Source: Zygnema cylindricum (Eukaryota > Streptophyta > Zygnematophyceae > Zygnematales > Zygnemataceae). From it: DNA of 64,000 nt. The position numbers and the translations under genes were made by a program. Below are positions 54,798 to 64,000 of this stretch, in pieces. Location of the stretch: assembly GCA_037447655.1 (NCBI GenBank), contig JBBHKE010000302.1:156770-220769 (forward strand), given 5' to 3'. A model generated the notes under the pieces. The model saw only the letters and a list, made by a program, of their open reading frames with translations. It ran no database searches and had not been told where the DNA came from. Each line of letters begins with the position of its first letter. The stretch's first letter is position 1.

Positions 54798-55850
54798 CAC
54801 CGTGTAGTGTTGGGTATCGGGTAAATTCATATCGCGATGATTTAGATATTCGATATATCGAATATTGATCGAGCAGAATCGTCAATGTATCGTACCGAGA
54901 TCAACATAAACCATCGCGATATATTGTTTTTTTAAATTTAATATATCATATTTTTATGTAATATGTTATTTTAGCGAAAAAGACAAATTTACGCCCCGTA
55001 CTACATGATTTTCGTTCCGTGACTTAAAGGTAGACGCAGCTAAATGTAACCGACAAAAATTACAACTTCTGTAATTCATAAAATTAATTATTTAGGATAT
55101 GGTTACATCAGGAGGTCTCTGTAATTGTACGGACAACAAAATTTATGTATTACAGAGGCCTTGGTTGCATCCCGTATCGTGTGCAAATAAGTTTTTAGGT
55201 ACGTGTTTTGATTTGAGTGCTCCGCGTAAGTTGACGATCAAATCTCAAAATCGTCAAAGATTTAGAAACCGTCCATTTTCGTCTGGAAATCCGTACTTGC
55301 GAATTCCGTACATGTACTTCACAAGTGTACCGCGTCAATGTACCTGAGAGATCTCCTTCACTCTGCTGACTTTCAGGAAAAAACCGTATTTCTTTTCGGC
55401 AAAGATTTTACGGTCACCTTGTCCGAAGGCATTTGACTTTGGAGAGCTGTGAAAACTTTCAATTTTTTTTTTTTTATGCTTCAATATATCGGGAATACGA
55501 TATATCGCCGATATATTGGTGATATATCGCCGATATATTGGTGATATATCGCGATGATTTGTAATTCGATATAGCGATTGTCGGGTACTTGAAATTCGAT
55601 ATATATTGAATATCGGAAAATGGTCTTCGATACCCAACACTAGCTATTAGAGTCAATAATTTCTTTGTCTCTTAAAACAACTTTTCTCCGTACACACTTG
55701 TCCGATTATGAATTTGAGACAATCAATCGGAAGCTGGGAACCTTACCTATCAATCGCAACCATCAGATCTAAAATAAAGCAAGTGTGTACGGAGAAAATA
55801 TGTTTTAAGTGGCGAAAAAAACAATAACCCTAATAACGATACACGGTGTA
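54798..55850. mobile_element. MITE family A, copy A9, split by a family B element
   Basis: The left tip caccgtgta (54798-54806) is separated from the rest of the element (gctattagagtcaataattt from 55643 onward, to cacggtgta at 55850) by an 838-bp family-B element. The inner arms cttaaaacaacttttctccg and gtgtacggagaaaatatg are preserved. Confidence 0.85.
54805..55642. mobile_element. hAT-like MITE family B, copy B3, nested in A9
   Basis: Perfect terminal inverted repeats TAGTGTTGGGTATCG and CGATACCCAACACTA, with many gatatatcg palindromes and a poly(T) tract at 55469-55478. Both flanks belong to one family-A element. No 8-bp duplication is visible here, so the flank has since lost bases. Confidence 0.88.
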
Positions 55851-56170
55851 CTTACCTGAATCGAGCATTTTTAGGAGTGAAGGTCGCGTGTGAAGGGGTC
55901 CACGTCGCCCTGCACTCCTTTCACTCCAATTTCGCTTTACGACGCCTCACGGCGCGCTGCGCGTCGCAAGTATAATATGTTTAGGGTTTTGTTCTCATTC
56001 GTGTTTTTTTATATAAAAAAAAAACCCGAACCAATAACCCTATGATCCTAAACATCCGCGGTACCCGGGCGGTATTTTGCAAAGTGTGCAGGTCTCGGCG
56101 CATTTCGCCTCGTGTAGGAGACCTGCACACCCTGCACACCACGGGCGAGCCGACTAAGGAACCTTACCTG
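55851..56170. other. GC-richer spacer with perfect hairpin
   Basis: A perfect 13-bp inverted repeat GTGTGCAGGTCTC / GAGACCTGCACAC (56084-56096, 56118-56130) encloses a 21-nt loop, followed by a partial repeat cctgcacaccacggg. Composition is clearly richer in GC than the surroundings. No gene was recognised. Confidence 0.6.
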
Positions 56171-56682
56171 TACACGGTGAATCGCTATTAGTGTAATGAA
56201 ATAGATAGTGTAATGAAACAATTAGCATTGTTTACGCTAATTGGGAATGTCGTCTTTTTTGGAAATAATTTTTATTATAATTTTTCGTACACTCTAATTT
56301 TGCAAATTGCTTTGTAAAAAATTTCGGTTCAGAATATCTCCACACTACAATATGTACATGTACGAAATTGTCCAAATCGTACGCCGTCGCATTTTTTTCA
56401 TCCGCGAATGCCGGAAAATATTTACGCAATTACATGTTAGCGCGATTGCAGGACAGCGTGAATATCTTTCTGTACTTTTCTCTTAAAAATTACAAAAAAG
56501 TACAATCGACATACCGTACACTATTTACTATGGCACTATATTAGAGTCATGAATCCTATTTTATGGAACACCTCAAATAACGTGTAGGAACATTTAGAAT
56601 GTCTAATTCTATTTGAGAATTTGCCCAAAAGAACAAGGTACCTCAATTAGCGACCAACACGCTAATAGCGATTCACGGTGTA
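56171..56682. mobile_element. MITE family D (long form), copy D1
   Basis: Ends TACACGGTGAATCGCTATTAG and CTAATAGCGATTCACGGTGTA are inverted. The interior resembles D5: atgaaacaattagc, an aaatatgtacatg-like centre with caaatcgtacgccgtcgc, and aggtacctcaattagcg before the right end. Confidence 0.85.
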
Positions 56683-56827
56683 CTGGTTGAAATATGTTCC
56701 GATGGCAATTTCCGGTAGGGGAGTACATTTATGTACGGTTCATTGCAGTACTGTTAAGTACTGTACTGTCCTGTAGTTACCATGTTCCTGTAAATCTGGA
56801 GCAAATGGCGGTTACTTTGATCCACTC

Positions 56828-57030
56828 TACACCTTGAATCCTTATTAGCGTATAGACATTATTAGTGTAAAGAAAAAAAAAGTGTCATTCGATCCCTAAT
56901 TTAACGTCGGGGCGGCTAAAATTATGGTCCACGTCCTTAATTAGTGTAATTTATTATATTTAAGGTATCAATGTCAAAATTTTGGGGTGCCGATATAGCG
57001 TACATAAGGCTAATAACGATTCACGGTGTA
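56828..57030. mobile_element. MITE family D (short form), copy D2
   Basis: Ends TACACCTTGAATCCTTATTAG and CTAATAACGATTCACGGTGTA. The centre has attatggtccacgtccttaa, shared with D3. Confidence 0.8.
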
Positions 57031-57405
57031 GCGTCCATTTGAAAATTCAAAGGAACCGATTTTGGAACGTGTCATTTTTCTATTCCAGCAGACTCGTCAT
57101 AAGTACAGTGTTGTACAGCTCAATTTCAAGTACAAAATCACAAATATGTCAGACCTATTGACTTCCCGGCAGAAATTGACGGCATAATGATAGTCATCAA
57201 CAAACCTCGATTCGTCCATCCAGTTTGACGTTGACGGCAAATTTACTCCAAAACAACCGGCGCTGCAATGCATCTGATTTACCAATTTTAAATCGACACG
57301 TGGCAAGAAAGTCGATGAGCGCAAGCGATTCCCAGGTTCTGCGGGGCTCCGAAACCTCGCAAGATTCAGTACAGTACAGTATGGGTACAGTGCTGTACAG
57401 TACAG

Positions 57406-57605
57406 TACACCGCCAATCGCTATTAGAGTCAAGGATTAAATAGCGTCAAAAAAAATTAGCGTTATTGATCTAGTTTAGTGCCTGAGACGTGGCAGATTAT
57501 GGTCCACGTACTTAAATAGCGTTATTAATTCTATTTCAGGTTTTGGGGTCAAAATTTAGGGGCACCGAATTAGCGTTATATACTCTAATAGCGATTGGCG
57601 GTGTA
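57406..57605. mobile_element. MITE family D (short form), copy D3
   Basis: Ends TACACCGCCAATCGCTATTAG and CTAATAGCGATTGGCGGTGTA, a perfect inverted pair. The left end lies in a GTACAGTAC-rich stretch, and D4 begins three bases after the right end. Confidence 0.88.
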
Positions 57606-57608
57606 CAG

Positions 57609-57824
57609 TACACCGTGAATCGTTATTCGCGTAAAGGTTTCTTTAGCGTGTAGGAACAATTACCGTCGTTTACGCTAATTGAGAATTTGGAAATTTTCAA
57701 CGAAATCGTTTATTCTAATTAGGAATTTGGGCTTTTTTAAATTAGTGTGGATGATTCTATTTGAGAAAAAAAAAAAAGGTACCTTTAAATAGCGTCCATT
57801 ACTCCAATACCGATTCACGGTGTA
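57609..57824. mobile_element. MITE family D, copy D4
   Basis: Ends TACACCGTGAATCGTTATTC and CCGATTCACGGTGTA. It lies between D3 and D5 with spacers CAG and CTG of three bases each. Confidence 0.85.
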
Positions 57825-57827
57825 CTG

Positions 57828-58320
57828 TACACCGTGAATGGCTATTAGCGTAATAGAAAATATAGCGTAATGAAACAATTAGCGTACTTTACGGTAAATT
57901 GTGTTTTTTCGGGTACACCATGATACTAATTTATCATGTACTCTAATTTGTAAACTGCTTTGAAAAAATTTTCGGCACATAATATGTCCACACTAAAATA
58001 TGTAAATGTAAAAAATTGTTCAAATCGTACGCCGTCGCGTTTTTTTGACATCTGCGTATGCCGGAAAATATTTACGCAGTTATATATTATTATATTTTCT
58101 GTACTTTTAAAATAAAAAAGTTACGGAGTAGTACAGATTTGACAGACCGTACACCACATTATTTAAAAGGGCACTAAATTACAGTTATGAACCGTATTGA
58201 GCGGGGTACCTCAAATAACGTTCAGAAACATTTAGCGTATTTTATTCTATTTGAGAATTTGCCTTAAAAAAAAGAGGTACCCCAATTAGCGTCATGTACG
58301 CTAATAGCGATTCGCGGTGA
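57828..58320. mobile_element. MITE family D (long form), copy D5
   Basis: Begins TACACCGTGAATGGCTATTAG and ends CTAATAGCGATTCGCGGTGA. The interior is parallel to D1, including aaatcgtacgccgtcgc and gccggaaaatatttacgcag. Confidence 0.85.
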
Positions 58321-58382
58321 AGTCCTGTAATTATGTCAAGGAAACTACAAAAATCGCACGAAATGTAGCAAATGTTCATTAA

Positions 58383-58940
58383 CGTAGTTCAAAAGTAGGC
58401 TTTTTTATGGTAGGCCTTTGGTAGGCGCACAAAACTTTGCACAAAACTCGCGCAACGTAGGCATAATGTATGTGTGTGCGTCGTGCACACTCCTGTACGA
58501 ACGTCCGAATCTGACGTAAGATCATAGTACAGCGCACGCCGCCGGACGAATTTTTTTAGCGAACTAAAACACGCGGACGTTCAAAATTGCAGGCGCTACA
58601 ATACTGTAATATGACAAATAGTCCTATGGTAAGTTGTGTTATGGGCTTTTCATGTGATCTTCTTAGATCGCTACTTTGATCAGCGACCGTCCGATCGTCC
58701 AAATCTGATGGTTTAAATAAAAAGTCCCTCAAAACTCATAGAAATATTTTTTTTTGTACGATTTTTTTTCAAAATTTAGTCATGACGTTTAATTCTCTAT
58801 CGATCGATGTGCAACTCAACCCTGTTCCTATTTTATTTCATTTTGCGGCCAATACAATATGGGTCTTAAGGGCATATTGTATGTTTTTGCGTACAATAGG
58901 CATGTTGTATGGGCGTACGGTCACCTACTTTTGAACTATG
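58383..58940. mobile_element. hAT-like MITE family F, long copy F3
   Basis: Ends CGTAGTTCAAAAGTAGGC and CCTACTTTTGAACTATG. The duplication TTCATTAA (58375-58382) versus TTCATTAC (58941-58948) agrees at seven of eight positions. The interior is in the opposite orientation to F1/F2 (atcttcttagatcgctac) and carries extra sequence, 558 bp in all. Confidence 0.88.
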
Positions 58941-59267
58941 TTCATTACCGAAACATTATGACGCGAAAGCGTATTTCGTGAATCTCAGCAAATGGTACTT
59001 TTAGGCAAAAAACACCACTTTGTGTCACGGATACATCGCAGTGCGGATCGCTGAGAAAACCCGAAATCGTGAAATCCGTACAATTAATTGATTCAGTGTC
59101 TTTTTGAAAGGCGTGGGTGGGGTACAGTACCGGTATTCCTTTGTTGTCCACATTGTAAACCGATAATTTGTTTTTAACGGTTTATTCTGTACCGCTTCAC
59201 ACTAATTACACCACTCATCGATATTAGCCTCAAGTGCTGCATTCACACCGGAAATGGATGATGAATG

Positions 59268-62071
59268 GCCGTCAGAACAATAGTACAAGATGCCCTTCAC
59301 CTCCCATTGTCCCACATTTCTTCAAACGCGGCGGACATTGCTCCTTGGCACCTTCTTCTTATGTTCTCTCTTTGGGTGCTAGTCCTTCCAGGTCGTGGAG
59401 GGGACACTGGGGCTAGAGAAACTATGGCGCGTTGTCGCCGATTCCTTCGTGGGGATTGGAAGGCCCTCCACGCCGAGCATGAGGATTGGGTATCGAACAC
59501 CTCTTTCATATCACGTCGGCCACCTAGGCCATCAAATGTCCCTGCCTCTTATCGTCGAGCAATTCACTTAGGCCATGTTGGTGAGCTTTCTCGAGCGGTT
59601 CAGGCCCTACAACTATTCACACCTGCCGCCGGCCGGATCTTCCTCCACTATTGAGGTCTTTCGAGCTCTCCATCCCCCTGCCCCTTCCCCTTTACCCCCT
59701 TCTATCCACGCTTTTGAGCCTTCTGAAAGTTTTACTCTGGATCGAGAGGTTTTCATTAAGTCTCTTAGCTCTTCTCCTCACCTTTCAGCAGGGGGCCCCT
59801 CGGGCACAGTGTATGAGTTCTTTCGCGATGTTTTGCCTCCTGAATCGGGTGCCCGAGGGTTCGATGTTTTTTTTTTGAGTATGTTCCCTTGTTGCTAGTG
59901 GGGATGTTCCCCCTTGGGTTTGTGAACTTCTCACGGCGCTCGCCTTGTGGCAACCGCCAAACCTAATGGTGGGATCCGCCAAATCGTTATGGGAGAGGTT
60001 TTATATAGATAGGTGGCTCGTGCGATATGTCTTCAGCTCCAACCAGCTTTCCATGATTATTTCTCTCCTCATCAGTTTGGAGTGGCCAAGAGAGGGGGTT
60101 GTGAGGCCGGGGTCCACGGGATTCGGGCTTTGTTGGATGTACATCCAGATTGGTTGGTCCTTCAGGTCGACGTTTCTAATGCCTTTAATACGGTGGATCG
60201 GAACGTGATTTTTACAGAGCTTATGGCGGCTCCATCTCCGATTGTCCAATTATTCCCCTTTTTTAGGGCTTTCTATTCTTTGACAAACAACCTTTCCTTC
60301 TCGGCCAATGGTGATCTCATTCCTCTCTCCTCTATTACTTGCACTCGCCAAGGCGACCCTCTCGGCGGACCTTTGTTCGCCCTCGCACATTACCGGGCCC
60401 TTCGTGCTTCTGCAGCCGCCTTCCCTTCTTGCCTTTTCCCTTCGGTTGTAGATGATACGCACATTATTGGTCCCAGAGAACAAGTCGTGTTGGCATATGA
60501 TTTCTTCAAGGAGCATTTAGCCGAACTCAACCTTTCAGTCCAGCCGTCGAAGTGTGTTATTTGGTCTCCTCAGGATATTCCATTTTCGTTTACTCCCCCT
60601 CCTGATTTTCAAACCCCTTCTCCCTCCGATGGTATTCGTGTGCTTCGTTGTCCCCTTGGTTTGGATACTTTCGTGACCCAATTCCTTCATGATGCTTTAC
60701 AAACGGATCTGGCCCAGGTGGACGACCTTCCTCAACTTCCCGATCCCCAAGTTGCTTTTGCTATGTTAACCAGGTGCTTTCCCCACCACGCTTCCTACCT
60801 TACTCGTACTTCCCCTCCCACCTCGACATTTGTCTCCTCTCTCTCAGCTTTTGACGATCGCCTCATGGACGTCCTCCACACTCTGTTAGGTCGGGGGGCA
60901 TTTGATCGTGAGTCTGGGCTATCGGCCCGCATTCAGGCATCCCTCCCTGTCTCTACGGGGGGGTTGGGTCTATTATCCACTGCTCGTGTTGCTCCCGCTG
61001 CCTATTTGGGAAGTTGGTGTCTTATTGCCTCTACTCTTGTTTCCCGTTTCTTTGCTGGGGACACCCCCGTTCTAGCTACTGTTATCCCTCGGGTTTCAGA
61101 AGGTGTGTTCGCCTTCCAACGATCTCTATTGGACGCGTCACGTTCTCTCCCTCCCCATGTCCTAGTGGATGTGCCAATTTTCTCTACCCTTCTTACAAAA
61201 TCTGTTGAGCGTGTCCAAGAATCGATTTTTGATCGGGTTGTCGTCGCCATTAAATCCTGACCTTTTCAAGGCGCTTCCCTCCAATTCTTCGCGTGCCCGT
61301 CTTCTCTCTTGTGGTGGACCTGGTTCTCGGTCTTGGCTTTTCGCCACACCTATTTTGTCCACTCTCCGATTTTCACCTGCTCAATTTACCACCGCTCTCC
61401 GATTTCGCCTCGGCCTCCCCCATTCTCCTTTACTTGGCTCTCTTGTTTGTGCACGTGGTCGTGTCTTGGGGCCCGATGGTGTCCATCTGCTACGTTGCTC
61501 CCATGGGGGAGATTTGATCCAGGCGCACGACACTATTCGCGACACTGTGGCGACTATCGCTTCGGAGGGGGGCTTTTCTGTGCGTCAAGAGGTTTCTCAT
61601 ATTATTCCCTCGCGTCGGATTGATGTTGTTTTGCTTGATGGTGTCTGTCGCATCTTCGGTGATATTGTTCTGGCGAACCCTACTTCAGCTACAGTTGTTG
61701 GTCAGGCGGCTCGACATGTTGGGGTGGCAGCTCGTGATGCCGCTAAAACGAAGGAGCGTGATTATGCCCATCGGGACCCTATGGATGACTTTATTCCGAT
61801 GGCGGTCGAGATCTTTGGTTGTTTGGGTGTTGCACTGGACGAGTTTCTCCGTACTTGTGCTCGACGTGCTTTCGAGCGTCGAGGACCTGGGAGCCCTCCT
61901 CCTTCGGTCCTTACTTCTTTTTATCGTCAACGTTTATCGGTGGCTTTACAGCGAGTGCAGGCTTCTATTATCCTCCGATCGGCTGTTGGGGTTATGGATC
62001 GTCGACGTGTTCCGGAACTCCCTCAACGTGCTCCACCAGGCTGGGGGGACTTACGGGGTTGCTTTTCGTAG
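59268..62071 (+). pseudogene. LINE reverse transcriptase with zinc knuckle and PD-(D/E)XK-like tail, frameshifted
   Basis: Frame order: 59268-59640, 59575-59898, then from 60013 to about 61245, then 61245-62071. Motifs: LQVDVSNAFNTVDR (RT motif A Asp), CTRQGDPLGGPLFALAH, SVVDDTHI (RT active site, VVDD in place of FADD or YADD), LSVQPSKCVIW. C-terminal: a CX16CX8H-type zinc site in VCARGRVLGPDGVHLLRCSH, then VRQEVSHIIPSRRIDVVLL and FGDIVLANPTSATV, a REL endonuclease-like Asp-Asp pattern, and MDDFIPMAVEIFGCLG. Breaks: frame changes near 59630, 59895, 59938 and 61245, and TAG at 60010. It copies RNA into DNA at a nicked target; this copy cannot. Confidence 0.85.
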
Positions 62072-62320
62072 ATATTTAATTTATTTGGGGTGGGGGTTGT
62101 AGCCTTGGTTTTGTGGGTTGACGTGCTTTTCATTTTGAGTTTGGGTGCTTATGTTTTTTTTGTTGATTGTTTCTTTTCTTTTCTCCTTTTTTGTTGTGTT
62201 CCCATCGCTCTATTTGTTTTTTTTATTGTAGTTTTTCAGTTTCGGCCATGCCACCCCTATTGTACCCCCAGACTCAGATGGGTTACCATCGTGCTTTTTA
62301 ATTTATCCTGCCATTTTTTT
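59268..62320 (+). mobile_element. 5'-truncated non-LTR retrotransposon (REL-type LINE)
   Basis: It is bounded by an exact 11-bp duplication GATGATGAATG (59257-59267 and 62321-62331). The left end is inside coding sequence, the usual 5' truncation. The right end is the 3' UTR with actcagatgggttaccatcg and a short T run. Reverse transcriptase and a C-terminal zinc-binding plus endonuclease-like domain are recognisable across broken frames. Related tails occur at 33035, 34010 and 50190, and related bodies at 34262 and 63100. Confidence 0.9.
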
Positions 62321-62350
62321 GATGATGAATGAGATGAGGAAACGAATGTC

Positions 62351-62765
62351 CTTTTGTTTTGTTTGGACGTGAATCGCCCTTGACGTCAACTCACGTGAAC
62401 TAAAACGTCGCGATGTGATTCATGCTGCCGTACGATTAAGCCGTACGTCAAAATTACAAAAAAGTTTTAAGTTTTCATTTTTTTACGTTATATTCTACAT
62501 GATTTTGATTGGCTGTTCGTTTATGGGTTATCAATTTTAAAAATTTATGTACAATACGGATCATTCATTCGGGATACGACTTCATGTTTTTTCAAAATTG
62601 GATTTTTGCATTCCGAAAAGGTTTTCTGGAAAAGAAGATGATTTACCACAGTTGTCAAGTTTTGACGCACTTGACCGTATGTTTTGTCTGTCTCTACGCT
62701 CCAAAAAGGTTGACAGCCGAGCAGTCGGTAAGTTTGGCGCCTCTGTTTTTGTTTTTTTGCGAAAT
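62351..62765. other. Interior of the D-type MITE right of the LINE
   Basis: GTAC- and TACG-rich sequence without protein motifs. It separates the two inverted arms of the host MITE. Confidence 0.5.
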
Positions 62766-63004
62766 GAATGGTACGGGATTATTCGTTTCCTCATCTCATT
62801 CATCATCCATTTCCGGTGTGAATGCAACAAAGGATTTAGAGTGTAAATACGAAATCATAAATAACAATACTACTTTAGTGCAAGGGAACGTGGTTAGATT
62901 GTAGCCCACGTCCTAAAATGTGTTGTTCACTATTTTGTGATTTCTGGCTAAAAAAGTCGCAACCGAATTAGTGTTATTTAATCTAATAACGATGGGCGAT
63001 GTAG

Positions 63005-64000
63005 CGATTACGGAAATAGAATTTGGTTTTACGATCCTTTTGTTGTTCTGCCATTCAAGCATTCCTTTCCGTCTTTGCGGAGGGGGTTCGGTTTAATATA
63101 TGATACATGTGGCGCATGCTAGGTACATCGGGAGTTGCTCCAGGCTTGCCTCGCACTTTTTAAATGGGGATACTCTATTCTTCCTACCATCATCCCCGGT
63201 GTTTCGGACGGGGCATTCTCTTTTTAACAGTTCATTTTGGAATCGCCGTGTTTTAGGCCGCCGCTTACTTTTGCCGATTTTTTCCTCCCCTGTTCTAATA
63301 CCATTTAGGTGTGTCCAAAATAAGTTTATGATAAGGTTGTTACCAATAGTCTCGAGGCGCGTCCTATTGAATCTTCACGTGCTCACTTCCTCACTCCTGT
63401 TGGGGCATCGGTTTCCGAGCCTCACTATTGGCTACATCTATTCATTCTACTCTAAGTTTGACATTTGCTCGATTCACCACTACCCTCAAGCTTAGACTTG
63501 GCCTCACTCATACACCTTTACTCAACTCGTGCGACCTTGTCCCTCACCTCGATGGCGTCCATTTGCTTCGCTGCTCGCTTGAGGAAGACTTGAGTCAGGC
63601 ACACAGGGAAACTACCAAGACTATTGCTTCCGAGGAGGGGTATTCTGTTTTTCGAGATGTTTCCGGATGTGATTCATTTGTGGTGAATTGATACTGTTTT
63701 GATCGATGGAGCCCTTTAGTATTGTTGGTGACATTGTTTTGGCGAAAGTCAAAAGCTTTGTTACAGTTTTTCGTGGGGCGGCTCGACATGTTAGAGTGGC
63801 CACCAGTGACTCAAAAGGGGTGCGATTTTGCACATTTCGATGCTATGGATGACTTTACTTCAATGGCGGTTGAAATGTTTGGTAGTTTTTGTCTTGCTTG
63901 TATGAGTTCTTTTCTGCTTGTGGTTGACGCTCTTCTAGAGGAGGGGACCCCTCCCTTTTCTATCGCGATTGTTTACCTGCAAAATTACGAGTGCAACTGT
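63005..64000 (+). pseudogene. Second decayed LINE copy, running off the window
   Basis: It aligns with positions of about 61000-61960 of the upstream LINE: atcgggagttgctccaggct, ttcctaccatcatccc, the HLLRCS zinc motif (63560), TKTIASEEGYSVF, then gacattgttttggcgaa, gcggctcgacatgtt and ctatggatgactttac. Many frameshifts and stops. No shared target duplication with the first copy was seen. Confidence 0.8.

Larger units (their letters stand above)
59207..63004. mobile_element. D-type MITE carrying a LINE insertion
   Basis: Left arm ttacaccactcatcgatatt then ttcacaccggaaatggatga, right arm catccatttccggtgtgaat and the D-type end ctaataacgatgggcgatgta. The sequence after the LINE (agatgaggaaacgaatgtcc, 62331-62350) is the continuation of the left arm, since its complement occurs in the right arm at 62768-62800. 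Removing the LINE restores a foldback of about 740 bp. Confidence 0.75.

Noticed and set aside
59257-62331. Two tandem full-length LINEs (59268 and 63005) from one event
   Set aside because: The first has its own 11-bp duplication and lies inside a MITE that ends before the second begins, so they are independent insertions.

Overview
This is a 64 kb piece of a large, repeat-rich, intron-rich eukaryotic nuclear genome. The three host genes recognised by their conserved residues are plant-type: a KT/KD-group nucleotide-sugar/triose-phosphate translocator, a P4-ATPase of the ALA1 kind, and an Lsi2/ArsB-type silicon or arsenite efflux carrier. Introns are GT-AG, with long CT-rich and T-rich tracts. 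I infer a streptophyte (a charophyte alga or early-diverging land plant with a big genome); the species cannot be read from the sequence.

Layout. 1-11508 is transposon sediment: an old copia-type LTR fragment, a tRNA-derived SINE, a local segmental duplication, foldback elements and several MITE families. 11509-18432 (+) is an intact six-exon sugar-phosphate/nucleotide-sugar transporter of 349 aa. 18433-23213 is intergenic with nested MITEs. 23337-32343 (+) is a seven-exon P4-ATPase of about 1306 aa with all catalytic motifs. 32344-35030 holds LINE debris and a MITE. 35030-43445 (-) is an Lsi2-like efflux-carrier pseudogene, frameshifted and missing its C-terminal end. A 4.4 kb gag-only LTR retrotransposon sits in its intron between flanking CATCA duplications, and its 3' LTR carries a 715 bp DNA element. 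43446-45360 is repeats, including a telomere-like minisatellite. 45418-48667 (+) is a Crypton-type tyrosine-recombinase element with a GCR1_C DNA-binding domain, disabled by three in-frame stops. 48668-59206 is nested MITEs, foldbacks, a 10-N assembly gap (53470-53479) and a nearly head-to-tail array of five MITEs. 59207-64000 is a 5'-truncated, REL-type non-LTR retrotransposon inserted with an 11-bp target duplication inside a MITE, followed by a second, more decayed copy.

Most unusual signal. In all three host genes, short stretches spanning exon edges (splice acceptor plus first codons, or last codons plus donor) are repeated in tandem as progressively decayed copies in the adjacent intron or inside the exon. 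In the P4-ATPase the start of exon 5 has three upstream decoy copies, two with an AG acceptor and all carrying recognisable GANDVSMIQ-like codons. The same pattern occurs at the end of exon 5, the start of exon 4, exons 3, 4 and 6 of the transporter, and four places in the Lsi2-like gene, including exact 24-bp and 18-bp in-frame duplications. This suggests a local duplication process acting at splice junctions. Homology claims rest on motif recognition by eye; no database search or alignment was run.
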